DNA from: Balneolaceae bacterium
GTDB lineage: Bacteria > Bacteroidota > Rhodothermia > Balneolales > Balneolaceae
Length of the DNA stretch: 64,000 nucleotides
Reading direction: 5' to 3'
Assembly: GCA_017640665.1 (NCBI GenBank)
Contig: JAEPQE010000001.1
Coordinates: forward strand, 124,001 to 188,000
The translations under genes were made by a program, and so were the position numbers. Each line of letters begins with the position of its first letter. Within the stretch, counting starts at the first letter, position 1. This document shows, piece after piece, positions 26,501 to 33,332 of this stretch. The notes beneath the pieces are model-generated. The model was given only the letters and a program-made list of their open reading frames with translations. It was not told the DNA's origin and made no database searches.

Positions 26501-27985
26501 CCTGATGGAAGAGTGAGCGTAAAGCTGGTTGCCGGTGTTAACATCGGAACGATTGCTGTTGGTGTAGCAAAAGCCGGGGCCGACTCTATCCAGGTTTCAG
26601 GAGGCGAAGGCGGTACGGGAGCTGCATCGTTAAGCTCAATGAAACATGCCGGACTCCCATGGGAAATCGGCTTGCTCGAAGTTCATCAGGCGCTGGTAGA
26701 AAATAACCTTCGGGATCATGTGGTACTCAGAACAGATGGTGGACTCTCAACCGGAAAGGATATTGTACTTGCTTCCATACTCGGAGCCGAAGAATTCGAT
26801 TTCGGAAAATTCCTGCTTATTGCAGAAGGGTGCATCATGGCAAGAATTTGCGAGAAAAATACGTGTCCGCGAGGAATTGCAACCCATGATCCGAAATTCA
26901 AAGCTAAATACGTGGGGCATAAAGATCATATCGTAAAAGGTCTTACTTACATCGCTGAGGATGTACGCAGAATCCTGGCGCGTATTGGTGAAACTTCACT
27001 TCAGAATATTTGCGGAAATACAAACCTGCTTTCCATAAACGGAACTCATCTTGAACTAATAAACGAGTTAAATCTTGATCTCGGATTCTTCCTCAACGCT
27101 CCGGCGTACAAAAAAGAAATCAACTTGGAAAGTTTATCGGAGCCAATCAGCTCGTTGAATTCTGAGTTAGTTGAAGACTTAAAGGAGAGCATCGAAAAAA
27201 ATGAAGATGCGAAGCGGGAATATAAAATCGTTAATACCGATCGCTCAGCATTGGCTACTTTGTTTGGCTATCTGGCCTCCCGACAAAGTGTAGCAAGGCT
27301 TGCCGGTATCCGTGGAGAGACAACGAATGTTACCCCTTACACCAGTAAAATTAATCTGACATTCACTGGAAGCGCAGGACAAAGCTTCGGGGTTTTCCAA
27401 ACCAAAGATGCAGACATTCGTTTGATTGGTGAGGCGAACGACTCCGTTTGCAAGTCGATGAGTGGGGGCAAAACGGTTATTGTTCCACCTCAGAACGCTT
27501 CTTACAAACCTGAGGATAACGCGATTATTGGGAATTGTGCTCTTTATGGAGCTACAGGAGGAACCCTGTATATTCATGGGCAGGCAGGAGATCGTTTTGC
27601 TGTTCGTAATAGTGGGGCTACTGCCGTGGTTGAGGGAACCGGACTCCATGCATGTGAATATATGACCAACGGAACCGTTGTGATACTTGGAGCCACTTCA
27701 GGGAACATTGGCGCCGGAATGACCGGAGGGGTGCTCTACCTGTTCGAAAACCCGGGCACCAGAATTAATAAAGATTATATCGGAGAAGATGCAATCTCTG
27801 AGGCTGACCTGTTCAGGCTCAAGTCTATTCTGGAAAATTACGCTTCAGAAACCGGCTCAACCAAAGCAAAATACATGCTTTCTGACTGGGAAAATGCTTC
27901 TTCAGAGATTACAAAATTTGTTCCGCTTTCGATGATTGGGGAAACCGAAACAGTAACAGATGCTGCTGAAGGTAATCCTTTATAA
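23546..27985 (+). CDS. gltB: Glutamate synthase large subunit (GOGAT)
   Basis: Converts 2-oxoglutarate and glutamine into two glutamates. 1479 aa, complete. After a short propeptide, SSACGVGFV gives Cys-17 as the N-terminal nucleophile of the class II amidotransferase domain (~17-420, with LRCVEHRGAC and GHNGEINT). The central and FMN-binding synthase domains follow (GRCNSGEGGE, VSGGEGGTGA), then the 3Fe-4S cysteines in CIMARICEKNTCPRG, and a GXGXG right-handed helix domain at the end (GATGGTLYIHGQAG). No small subunit gltD is adjacent, so the electron donor (NADPH via a distant GltD, or ferredoxin) is not decided by context. Confidence 0.97.
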   Translation: MDSQKKFRYTGPESSACGVGFVVSRHQEYSNKHLLDGLYALRCVEHRGACAADGLTGDGAGIMTDIPFDMLGYEQDTVAVATLFLSRDKSKQLKALKIFESTFALFGLDILEYRDVPLNKEVLGESAAKSVPIIIHAVIKRPPRAKTMLSFDKRLYTAKQLTKSKLFNNELEDSLFFTSLSAKTIVYKALTQSYALEEFYLDLKNPEYTTRFCLFHRRFSTNTTTSWDKAQPFRLIGHNGEINTIAGNRSWAKSREKMIGAEKNEILTREKISDSGSLNEMVEALRYRSSIPNVEDILAICMPPASEGNKFYKFWSRAMEPWDGPALITYANGYTIGARLDRNGFRPCRWARTEDHFYLSSEAGTFSLDESIIEAKGTLYAGRGVTVDLASGDVLFRDPSHSRENHDAPFDARVELIPEKVADVEERFGNKKPFFSYTDEDLAKIIYPMAETGKEPIGSMGDTARLAVLSNEPRPFFDFFFQNFSQVTNPPLDYIREKVVTDLTVYLGKKPNIFEPKELIPPAPAYELKSPFLSLAQMDFLYSCIENRTELDRVIPYVIDTTFKRTHGVVGFKARLAHIGEEAIKAVKEGHTILILSDRSANHEQIPLPSLLTLRKVVNSLNDDGLKLNAAVVADTGEVKSTHQASALIGFGAQAVCPYLALDIVRNDESRSLKNLDANTKERNFLKAMENGLLKIMAKSGISVVRSYQSAKLYSALGLGRGIIKEYFPGIQSPIGGLEIDQIAEMVLKRTAHLNKEELGEFTPIKSYQYKEHARGKMGEKHSMTSSRTKIIHDLVQEKELDLNDMELFDEYLKLGLEDEPVALRHLFDVKKSDSPTELKDVKPAEHILKTFGSGAMSFGAISAESQRDIFLAMREISGRCNSGEGGENPYYFKEGIGATVKQIASGRFGVTAEYLVSGEEIQIKVCQGAKPGEGGQLMGLKVDADIAKARFANPGFDLISPPPLHDIYSIEDLKQLINDLKQIHPDGRVSVKLVAGVNIGTIAVGVAKAGADSIQVSGGEGGTGAASLSSMKHAGLPWEIGLLEVHQALVENNLRDHVVLRTDGGLSTGKDIVLASILGAEEFDFGKFLLIAEGCIMARICEKNTCPRGIATHDPKFKAKYVGHKDHIVKGLTYIAEDVRRILARIGETSLQNICGNTNLLSINGTHLELINELNLDLGFFLNAPAYKKEINLESLSEPISSLNSELVEDLKESIEKNEDAKREYKIVNTDRSALATLFGYLASRQSVARLAGIRGETTNVTPYTSKINLTFTGSAGQSFGVFQTKDADIRLIGEANDSVCKSMSGGKTVIVPPQNASYKPEDNAIIGNCALYGATGGTLYIHGQAGDRFAVRNSGATAVVEGTGLHACEYMTNGTVVILGATSGNIGAGMTGGVLYLFENPGTRINKDYIGEDAISEADLFRLKSILENYASETGSTKAKYMLSDWENASSEITKFVPLSMIGETETVTDAAEGNPL

Positions 27986-28089
27986 AAACGTTCGATAGAT
28001 GACCACGCCCATAGCAGAGTTTTCGTTGCGATTGTACAGCGATTACTTTGCATGGGTTAACCATCTTAATATTCGTTCCGAATTTAATG

Positions 28090-28203
28090 CTGTCACCCTG
28101 AGCGCCCGAAGCTATCTCGAGATTCAGCATCTCGTCGCGAAGGGTATCAAGCTAATAAAAGTATCTGAACTACCCTGATAATTTTTTTTGTAAGGCGAAG
28201 ATC
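28090..28203 (+). repeat. Intergenic repeat unit, copy 1
   Basis: 114-base unit starting CTGTCACCCTGAGCGCCCGA and ending GGCGAAGATC. Nearly the same sequence recurs at 28244-28358 (last ~36 bases identical), and the first and middle parts recur inverted at 28687-28750. CCCTGAGCG/CGCTCAGGG-type palindromes are dispersed repeats in many genomes of this group. Confidence 0.8.
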
Positions 28204-28243
28204 ATTGGTGGATCATGCTGAATTCATTTCACACTCAGATTTA

Positions 28244-28358
28244 CTGTCACCCTGAGCGCCCGAAGCTATCTTGAGGTTCAACATTTCCTCGCGAAGGGTA
28301 TCAAGCTAAATAAAGGTCTCTGAACTACCCTGATAATTTTTTTTGTAAGGCGAAGATC
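28244..28358 (+). repeat. Intergenic repeat unit, copy 2 (upstream of GIY-YIG gene)
   Basis: 115-base near-copy of 28090-28203, differing by about ten substitutions and one inserted A. It ends 19 bases before the GIY-YIG start codon, so any promoter of that gene lies in or next to the repeat. Confidence 0.8.
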
Positions 28359-28377
28359 TTTAACAGGTCTTACAAAT

Positions 28378-28659
28378 ATGTCCAACACCTATTATGTATA
28401 TATGCTCAGCAACTCTTCCAAAATGCTCTATGTAGGAGTCACCAATAATCTGGAAAGACGAGTATATGAACACAAAAAGAAGCTATGCAAAGGATATACC
28501 AGAAAATACAATTTGCATCAATTGGTGTATTATGAGGACACTGACGACATTGGAAGAGCCATAGAACGGGAGAAACAATTAAAAGGCTGGAGAAGAGCAA
28601 AGAAAACCGCGCTGATTGAAACTATAAATCCTGGCTGGAAAGACCTGGCTGAGGGGTGA
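28378..28659 (+). CDS. GIY-YIG nuclease-domain protein (UPF0213-like)
   Basis: 93-aa single-domain protein. The family signature is complete: YYVYMLSNSSKMLYVGVTNNLERRVYEHK (GIY and YIG elements as YVYML...YVGVT, catalytic Arg in ERR), then RKYNLHQLVYYED, the catalytic Glu in AIEREKQLKGWRRAKK, and a C-terminal NPGWKDL. Members cut or nick DNA; the role of the small free-standing kind is poorly known. The gene sits between direct and inverted copies of an intergenic repeat, unlike its neighbours. Confidence 0.88.
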   Translation: MSNTYYVYMLSNSSKMLYVGVTNNLERRVYEHKKKLCKGYTRKYNLHQLVYYEDTDDIGRAIEREKQLKGWRRAKKTALIETINPGWKDLAEG

Positions 28660-28686
28660 TACTCATAAGGCTGGCCTTTTCCACAT

Positions 28687-28750
28687 TTGATACCCTTCGC
28701 GACATCTTTACCCACTTTAGTTCATAAATCGAAGCGCTCAGGGTGACAGC
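28687..28750 (-). repeat. Inverted partial copy of the intergenic repeat, downstream of GIY-YIG gene
   Basis: Read on the minus strand it gives GCTGTCACCCTGAGCGCTTCG followed ~25 bases later by GTCGCGAAGGGTATCAA, matching the two conserved blocks of copies 1 and 2. With copy 2 it brackets the GIY-YIG gene as inverted repeats. Confidence 0.7.
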
Positions 28751-29015
28751 TTTGAGTGTTTATTATTTCCTGAATTATTTTCAATTAGCATTAAACCAAC
28801 TTTAATGACCTCTGAAATACTGGTGCGCTTGCCTTGCATTCGCTAGATAATTAAACAAAACCGTAACTAATAAGTAGCTCGGTCATGCTGAATAATGAAA
28901 TAGATTTTCTAGTCTGAATTAAATAACCCAATATTAAATTTCACTGATTTTTTGATTCGCATCCTTAAATTGGTGAACTTTGCACCGCATAAAAATCACA
29001 GCCTAAAAAAGCTTC
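28751..29015. other. Gap before hisE: no gene seen
   Basis: 265 bases without a supported gene or RNA. A GAACTTTG sequence at 28976-28983 resembles the -7 promoter box of this group (first base differs) and lies 32 bases before hisE. Confidence 0.4.
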
Positions 29016-29354
29016 ATGGGCGTAAAAAAACAACTCACTGAAAAAGACATCGATTTCATCAAAGAGCTTGAAGATCTTCTTTATGATCGTAAGGATGAGA
29101 TGCCTAAAGGCTCCTACACTACTTCAATGTTCAAAAAAGGAGTAGACAAGATTGCCCAAAAGGTCGGCGAAGAAGCTGTTGAAACAGTTATTGCCTCTAA
29201 AAATAAAGGCAAAAAAGAAACCATTGCAGAAGCGGCTGACCTGCTATTCCATTTGATGCTTCTCCTCGCAGAGAAAGAAATTCCATTGCACAAAGTGGTT
29301 AAAACCCTCCGAAAACGCCACGATAAGGGAAATCATAAGCACATTGGGGAATAA
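29016..29354 (+). CDS. hisE: Phosphoribosyl-ATP pyrophosphatase HisE
   Basis: Second step of histidine synthesis: hydrolyses phosphoribosyl-ATP to phosphoribosyl-AMP. 112 aa, all-alpha MazG-like fold. Family landmarks: SYTTSMFKKGVDKIAQKVGEEAVETVIASK (metal-binding Glu residues in GEEAVE) and EAADLLFHLMLLL. It is HisE alone; the HisI domain is not fused, unlike the bifunctional HisIE of many bacteria. Stands alone, separated from hisF by gltB and the repeat region. Confidence 0.95.
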   Translation: MGVKKQLTEKDIDFIKELEDLLYDRKDEMPKGSYTTSMFKKGVDKIAQKVGEEAVETVIASKNKGKKETIAEAADLLFHLMLLLAEKEIPLHKVVKTLRKRHDKGNHKHIGE

Positions 29355-29477
29355 TTTTGAATTTTTAAATTCAATCATATTCCATCAAAGCTTCTTCTCT
29401 TGAGAGGATGGCAACTTTATTAAATTAAAAGACCTAAAATCCCTACTTTCGGCAGGTTAATTAAAAGGGATTTAATT

Positions 29478-30536
29478 TTGCGATCTGTTACCAAAGAAAT
29501 CTACGGGGTTATCCCTGACGGAACTGTAGTTACCCAATTCACACTTACCAATGCTAGCGGCATGATGATGAAGGTAATAGAATACGGAGGAATCATCACC
29601 CATCTCACTGCTCCGGACAAAAATGGCAATTTTGAAGATGTGGTTCTGGGTCATGATTCTCTGGAAGAGTATCTGAACTCAGAATATTACCTTGGTGCTT
29701 TAATAGGACGTTATGGCAACAGAATAGCGAACGCTTCTTTTTCTTTACATGGCATCGAGTACGAGCTGGAACCGAATGATGGGGTTAATAACCTCCACGG
29801 AGGTAGCGGATTCCATTCCGTTCTATGGCAAGGAGAAGAGTATCCTTCTGAAAAAGGGCCTGCTATTAAACTGATTTATACCAGTAAAGATGGTGAGTGC
29901 GGATTCCCCGGAACGCTTGAAGTTGAAGCCACCTACACCCTCTCTGATCAGAATGAATTGATTATCGAGTATAAAGCTACCACAGATAAATCCACCGTGG
30001 TAAATTTAACCCAGCACAGTTATTTCAACCTTTCGGGTATGAAAGAAGATATTCTGAGTCATCAACTTCAAATTGATGCAGACACCTTTCTCGCAGTGGA
30101 TGATCATAAAATCCCTTCCGGTGGATTAAGCCCCGTTGCAGGAACTCCTTTTGACTTCACCTCCATGAAGACCATTGGGGATAACATCGCTTCCGAACAT
30201 AACCAAATTCAACATGCCTCAGGTTTTGATCATAATTGGGTACTGAATAAAGAGGGAAAAGAACTGAAACTCGCCGCTGTGTTAGCACACCCTGAATCAG
30301 GACGGAAAATGGAAGTCCTGACTACCGAACCCGGTATCCAGTTCTACTCGGGCAACTTTTTAAAGAATGAACCCAAAGGAAAATCAGGAACCGAAAACAA
30401 CCTCCGCTACGGACTTTGCCTCGAAACCCAGCACTACCCCAACTCCCCCAATCGACCCGATTTCCCGTCTACCATGTTAGAACCTGGTGAGGAGTATAGA
30501 ACTACTACTATTTATAGGTTTGATGTGATTAGTTAA
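29478..30536 (+). CDS. galM: Aldose 1-epimerase (mutarotase)
   Basis: Interconverts alpha and beta anomers of galactose/glucose. 352 aa. Active-site landmarks: NNLHGGSGFHSVLW (first His), VNLTQHSYFNLSG (second His), DHNWVLN (Asp) and the catalytic Glu in LCLETQHYPNSPN. No signal peptide, so cytoplasmic. The start is uncertain: the conserved N-terminus (IPDGTVVTQFTLTNASG) lies before any ATG, so TTG at 29478 is the likely start. A promoter-like TAATTTTG overlaps that TTG, which would not leave room for a leader; I treat the box as coincidence. Confidence 0.93.
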   Translation: MRSVTKEIYGVIPDGTVVTQFTLTNASGMMMKVIEYGGIITHLTAPDKNGNFEDVVLGHDSLEEYLNSEYYLGALIGRYGNRIANASFSLHGIEYELEPNDGVNNLHGGSGFHSVLWQGEEYPSEKGPAIKLIYTSKDGECGFPGTLEVEATYTLSDQNELIIEYKATTDKSTVVNLTQHSYFNLSGMKEDILSHQLQIDADTFLAVDDHKIPSGGLSPVAGTPFDFTSMKTIGDNIASEHNQIQHASGFDHNWVLNKEGKELKLAAVLAHPESGRKMEVLTTEPGIQFYSGNFLKNEPKGKSGTENNLRYGLCLETQHYPNSPNRPDFPSTMLEPGEEYRTTTIYRFDVIS

Positions 30537-30660
30537 TTTTTTATGCGTTATTTAAGCTTAAAAGAAATGGCTTGAGTTGTATAAAATACACACTAAAAAC
30601 TGTCCCCACCTAGACCCTCCACTTGTCATACTGATGAACTGTAATTAAACAAAGAATCGT

Positions 30661-31137
30661 ATGACTAAATTAATGGTAGCACTCTTCCTGTTGTTGGGAG
30701 TGTCTTTTTCTCCTGTTTCGGAAACCGAAACGAATGAAACCCTTCGTTTCGATATCAAGGATTATGAGTGGCTGGTTGGCTCATGGATCGGAGATGGATT
30801 TGGCGGGATTTCTGAAGAAAGCTGGTCCCCACCTGTGGACGGAACTATGATGGGCATGTACCGGCATCACAAAGACGGAAAGATTACCTTCTATGAATTC
30901 CTGCTGCTGGATGATACCGGAATGCGCCTCAAACATTTTCATCCTGACTTAACAGCATGGGAAGATAAAGAGGATATGGTTCACTTCGAGATGATCAACT
31001 TTTCTGAAACCAAACTGGAGATGAAGGGTTTGGTGTTTGAGCTGAAATCCCCCAATGAGATGGAGATTCGTCTTCAGCTCACTCAAAATGGAGAGACCCG
31101 TACCGAGGTTTTCAGTATGAAGCGGGTGGATGTATAG
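30661..31137 (+). CDS. Exported DUF6265-like protein
   Basis: 158 aa with an N-terminal hydrophobic signal (MTKLMVALFLLLGVSFSPVS). The mature part starts with YEWLVGSWIGDGFGG and ESWSPPVDGTMMGMYRHHKDGK, the pattern of DUF6265 lipocalin-like proteins found in Bacteroidota and relatives. These are predicted small beta-barrels of unknown ligand. ATG start; free-standing. Confidence 0.75.
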   Translation: MTKLMVALFLLLGVSFSPVSETETNETLRFDIKDYEWLVGSWIGDGFGGISEESWSPPVDGTMMGMYRHHKDGKITFYEFLLLDDTGMRLKHFHPDLTAWEDKEDMVHFEMINFSETKLEMKGLVFELKSPNEMEIRLQLTQNGETRTEVFSMKRVDV

Positions 31138-31150
31138 CCTACATTCCTCT

Positions 31151-31226
31151 CTTTCAAACCTCCCCTCTATACCCTGCTTAGCTAAGGAGAGGAAGCACTA
31201 TATCAAAACTGGGTATGATTCAGAAT
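31151..31226 (+). repeat. Diverged intergenic repeat, copy 1
   Basis: About 76 bases (CTTTCAAACCTCCCCTCTAT...) that align with 32761-32840 (CTCTTCAAACCTCACCTCTA...), sharing GCTAAGGA and a common 3' part with small indels. The two copies bracket the 319-aa gene, tRNA-Tyr and its leader. Confidence 0.55.
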
Positions 31227-31242
31227 TAATCACAACCTTAAT

Positions 31243-32202
31243 CTATAAAAGAAGAGTAAACCATTTAAGCGATTTACGACGAAGTTTTTTTTTCAGGTAA
31301 GGCTCCTTCCTGATGAAACCAGGAGCTTCTTCAGTTTCAATAAACCCAAAACGCTTGGGCAAACGGGTATATAGCGATCTTGGCGGAAGACTGTATTCCC
31401 AGTATCCTTTTAGATGTTTACCACTTTCAAACGTGTGATACCAAACCCGTTCCACGCCCAATTCTTCTTTACAAAACTGGAGAACCAGACATAGCATAGC
31501 CTCGTCCCATAATTTGAAATAGGGTTTCAAAAACAGGGTGTAGTAATCTCTTAATTTTTTAAGGGTAGTTCGCTCCATCAACCAGTAATCACTATAATCC
31601 CGACCGGATTCCTCCCACTGCTCAATCAATTCAAGCATTCTTCGGGTTTCTCTGAGCCAGTCGTTCTGGATTTCTTCTACAAGAACTTCACCGGTATCCA
31701 ATGAGATATCCAGACGTGCCCAGCTCATAGTATATTCTCTTTTTACCAGTACCGGATGAAAAGTAGATGCAAATGGATGATCACCTTCCTCCGGATTAAT
31801 TAACTGGTTGTAAAAACGGTTATGGAGTTCATCAAAGTTAAGCTGTAGAACCAGGTTAACACCCGGGCGGGATGTCTGGAAATAGCTGTCGTTTCTGTGG
31901 CGCTTATACTCTCCCCATTCGGAAATCGTGAAGCTGAAACATTTCCCGTTCAGGTCCATGACTTCATCAAAATCTTCCAAAGTCAGTGTATCGCGACCGA
32001 TTTTTGAGATCACTTTTTTAATGGGATCTTTTTGTAGCAGGAAGGAGAAACGGGACTTTTTAAGAGCTCCTATTTTAACTTCGCTATTTCGTTCGCAAAG
32101 CATTCGAATGATCTCCAGTGCGTACTTATCTTTGTAGTAGTAAAATGTATTCCTACGAATGCCTAAGCATTCTTTTATGAATGAATATTCTTCGGGTGTC
32201 AA
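31243..32202 (-). CDS. Hypothetical protein, 319 aa
   Basis: Not recognised. Soluble, no signal peptide. The N-terminus (FIKECLGIRRNTFYYYKDKYALEIIRML) could form a helix-turn-helix, and the middle carries MSWARLDISLDTGEVLVEEIQNDWLRE, a strand-strand-helix pattern (VEEIQ-D/N-DW) met in large phage-associated proteins. The C-terminus is strongly basic (KKKLRRKSLKWF). The start appears to be a TTG at 32202: an in-frame stop lies upstream and no ATG is near. An inverted repeat at 32277-32299 lies 75 bases upstream. It may share a transcript with tRNA-Tyr, 215 bases upstream. Confidence 0.65.
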   Translation of the reverse strand: MTPEEYSFIKECLGIRRNTFYYYKDKYALEIIRMLCERNSEVKIGALKKSRFSFLLQKDPIKKVISKIGRDTLTLEDFDEVMDLNGKCFSFTISEWGEYKRHRNDSYFQTSRPGVNLVLQLNFDELHNRFYNQLINPEEGDHPFASTFHPVLVKREYTMSWARLDISLDTGEVLVEEIQNDWLRETRRMLELIEQWEESGRDYSDYWLMERTTLKKLRDYYTLFLKPYFKLWDEAMLCLVLQFCKEELGVERVWYHTFESGKHLKGYWEYSLPPRSLYTRLPKRFGFIETEEAPGFIRKEPYLKKKLRRKSLKWFTLLL

Positions 32203-32276
32203 AACAGTCTTTCGTTTTAGTTAAAGTGTTTGGTTTTTGGTCAGATGAGAAACCGTTCCCTTTAACCCGGACTGTT

Positions 32277-32299
32277 TTTACTGAGTACTATTCAGTAAA
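32277..32299. promoter_or_regulatory. Inverted repeat upstream of the 319-aa gene
   Basis: TTTACTGA-GTACTAT-TCAGTAAA, an 8-bp inverted repeat with a 7-base spacer, a spacing common for TetR-type operators. It lies between tRNA-Tyr and the 319-aa gene. No regulator gene is adjacent. Confidence 0.35.
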
Positions 32300-32416
32300 C
32301 CGTTCAGGTGCCAGACAAGTGTCCCATCCTGATAATGTTGTTTTCATGTTTTGTATATCTTCTGGTCGAATTCTGATGGCTTAAAAACATACGCATTGAG
32401 TTTAGGTAATTTATGA

Positions 32417-32503
32417 TGGTGGGAGTGGCAGGATTCGAACCTGCTAAACCTTTCGGCCCCGGATTTACAGTCCGGTCCAACTCTCCAGCTTTGGCGCACT
32501 CCC
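32417..32503 (-). tRNA. tRNA-Tyr (GUA anticodon)
   Basis: Class II tRNA with acceptor GGGAGTG/CACTCCC, discriminator A and encoded CCA, anticodon arm CCGGA-CTGTAAA-TCCGG (anticodon GTA), long variable arm GGCCGAAAGG and T arm GCAGG-TTCGAAT-CCTGC. 87 nt including CCA. Its first base follows directly after the T-run of a terminator (32510-32536). Confidence 0.95.
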
Positions 32504-32536
32504 AAAAAAAAAGCCCGAACAGAATGTCCGGGCTTT
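32504..32536 (-). terminator. Intrinsic terminator abutting tRNA-Tyr (possible attenuator)
   Basis: On the minus strand: stem AAAGCCCG / CGGGCTTT with an 11-base loop, then uninterrupted Ts up to the first base of tRNA-Tyr. The orientation is clear, since the plus-strand side has no T-run. It lies between the 28-codon leader ORF and the tRNA, so tRNA transcription from the upstream promoter needs read-through. Confidence 0.75.
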
Positions 32537-32560
32537 GAAAAAAATCGTTACAACTTTTCT

Positions 32561-32647
32561 TTACCAGTCAGACAGTCTGTTCCCCATTAGCTTTGCATAA
32601 TAGCGGCTTCCATAATCGAGGGTTATATGTTTGCTGAACTGTCTCAT
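32561..32647 (-). CDS. 28-codon leader ORF with three Tyr codons upstream of tRNA-Tyr
   Basis: ATG at 32647, TAA at 32561; the product starts MRQFSKHITLDYGSRYY and ends in GNRLSDW. Tyr codons (TAT) are at positions 12, 16 and 17, the last two adjacent. A promoter-like TTG-N20-TACAATTG lies upstream and a terminator plus tRNA-Tyr downstream. Codons 23-24 supply GAACAGA, which can pair with TCTGTTC in the terminator loop and first base of its 3' arm. This is the arrangement of a translated attenuation leader, but a small functional peptide or a chance ORF are alternatives. Confidence 0.45.
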   Translation of the reverse strand: MRQFSKHITLDYGSRYYAKLMGNRLSDW

Positions 32648-32667
32648 CGTTGTTGTTTTAAGGGGCA

Positions 32668-32698
32668 CAATTGTAAGAGCTTTTTTCCTGATTTGCAA
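32668..32698 (-). promoter_or_regulatory. Probable promoter of the tRNA-Tyr leader transcript
   Basis: On the minus strand TTGCAA at 32698-32693, then TACAATTG at 32675-32668; the TTG and TA elements are 20 bases apart. This fits the TTG-N(17-23)-TAnnTTTG promoter of Bacteroidota-like bacteria with one mismatch. Confidence 0.5.
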
Positions 32699-32699
32699 T

Positions 32700-33170
32700 A
32701 ACTCAAACTATTTTAGAACTGATCTTGATAATATTAACCTGATTCTCCTCTCTCTAGTCACTCTTCAAACCTCACCTCTATCCCCTGTATAGCTAAGGAA
32801 GGTAGGCGCTGGTATCGAAACTTAGAATTTGATTCGAAATCAGGGTAGGTCAGAACGAAGAAGTAGTTCAAGAATAGGAAACCATTCCTTATGATCGAGA
32901 TTCGTCAGTTGATGGATAGGATGATATTAATTGATTTTATTAGGGTCGATATCCGCCATGATCCTTCGGAGGTATCCTCAGGATGACTATAGAAAACAAA
33001 GCGGCCTTAGAATTGTTGGCGGAAATAGTGAGCCTATGCCTGAAGTGTATCCGCAAGGATGAAGAATTTCACACTGGCTCCTATTCATCAAAATTCACGG
33101 AAAGAACGAAGACCGTTGGAATTATTCAGCAAAAGCATTGGGAACCCGTCAAGAATTCGCAGCGTTGATC
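32700..33170. other. Intergenic region without supported genes
   Basis: About 470 bases between the tRNA-Tyr leader promoter and a palindromic repeat. It contains the second copy of a diverged repeat (32761-32840) and short fragments of CAGGATGAC-type dispersed repeats (near 32950-32985). A 61-codon open frame at 32983-33168 has no plausible protein features and lies across these fragments. It looks like accumulated repeat debris. Confidence 0.5.
32761..32840 (+). repeat. Diverged intergenic repeat, copy 2
   Basis: Aligns with 31151-31226: CTCTTCAAACCTCACCTCTA then GTATAGCTAAGGAAGG and ATTTGATTCGAAAT. Same orientation as copy 1, 1.6 kb apart. Confidence 0.55.
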
Positions 33171-33206
33171 TTTTGTTACTTTTGCATCAAGGCAAAAATA
33201 AGAAGA
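33171..33206. repeat. TTTTGTTACTTTTGC-type imperfect palindrome
   Basis: Arms TTTTGTTACTTTTGC (33171-33185) and GCAAAAATAAGAAGA (33192-33206), 12 of 15 positions complementary around ATCAAG. This resembles a palindromic intergenic repeat family I know from Bacteroidota genomes. TACTTTTG within it also looks like a -7 promoter box, about 150 bases before the OsmC gene. Confidence 0.4.
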
Positions 33207-33332
33207 GATAGTTTAATGACTCAGAAACATTTCATAAGATTCTGAAATATGCCTGTGGTGAACTCGATTCAGTATTCAGGATGACCCTTAAAAAGCGTAT
33301 TTTAAGTCGAAATTAAAACGAAGGAGAACTCA

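Noticed and set aside
28090-28358. CRISPR array
   Set aside because: Only two direct units of ~115 bp, no short regular repeats or spacers and no cas genes.
29473-29480. TAATTTTG promoter of galM
   Set aside because: It overlaps the only plausible start codon (TTG 29478); the conserved N-terminus requires translation from there, so transcription cannot begin downstream of it.
32983-33168. 61-codon open frame as a gene
   Set aside because: It spans fragments of dispersed repeats, has no recognisable protein pattern and no promoter or leader.
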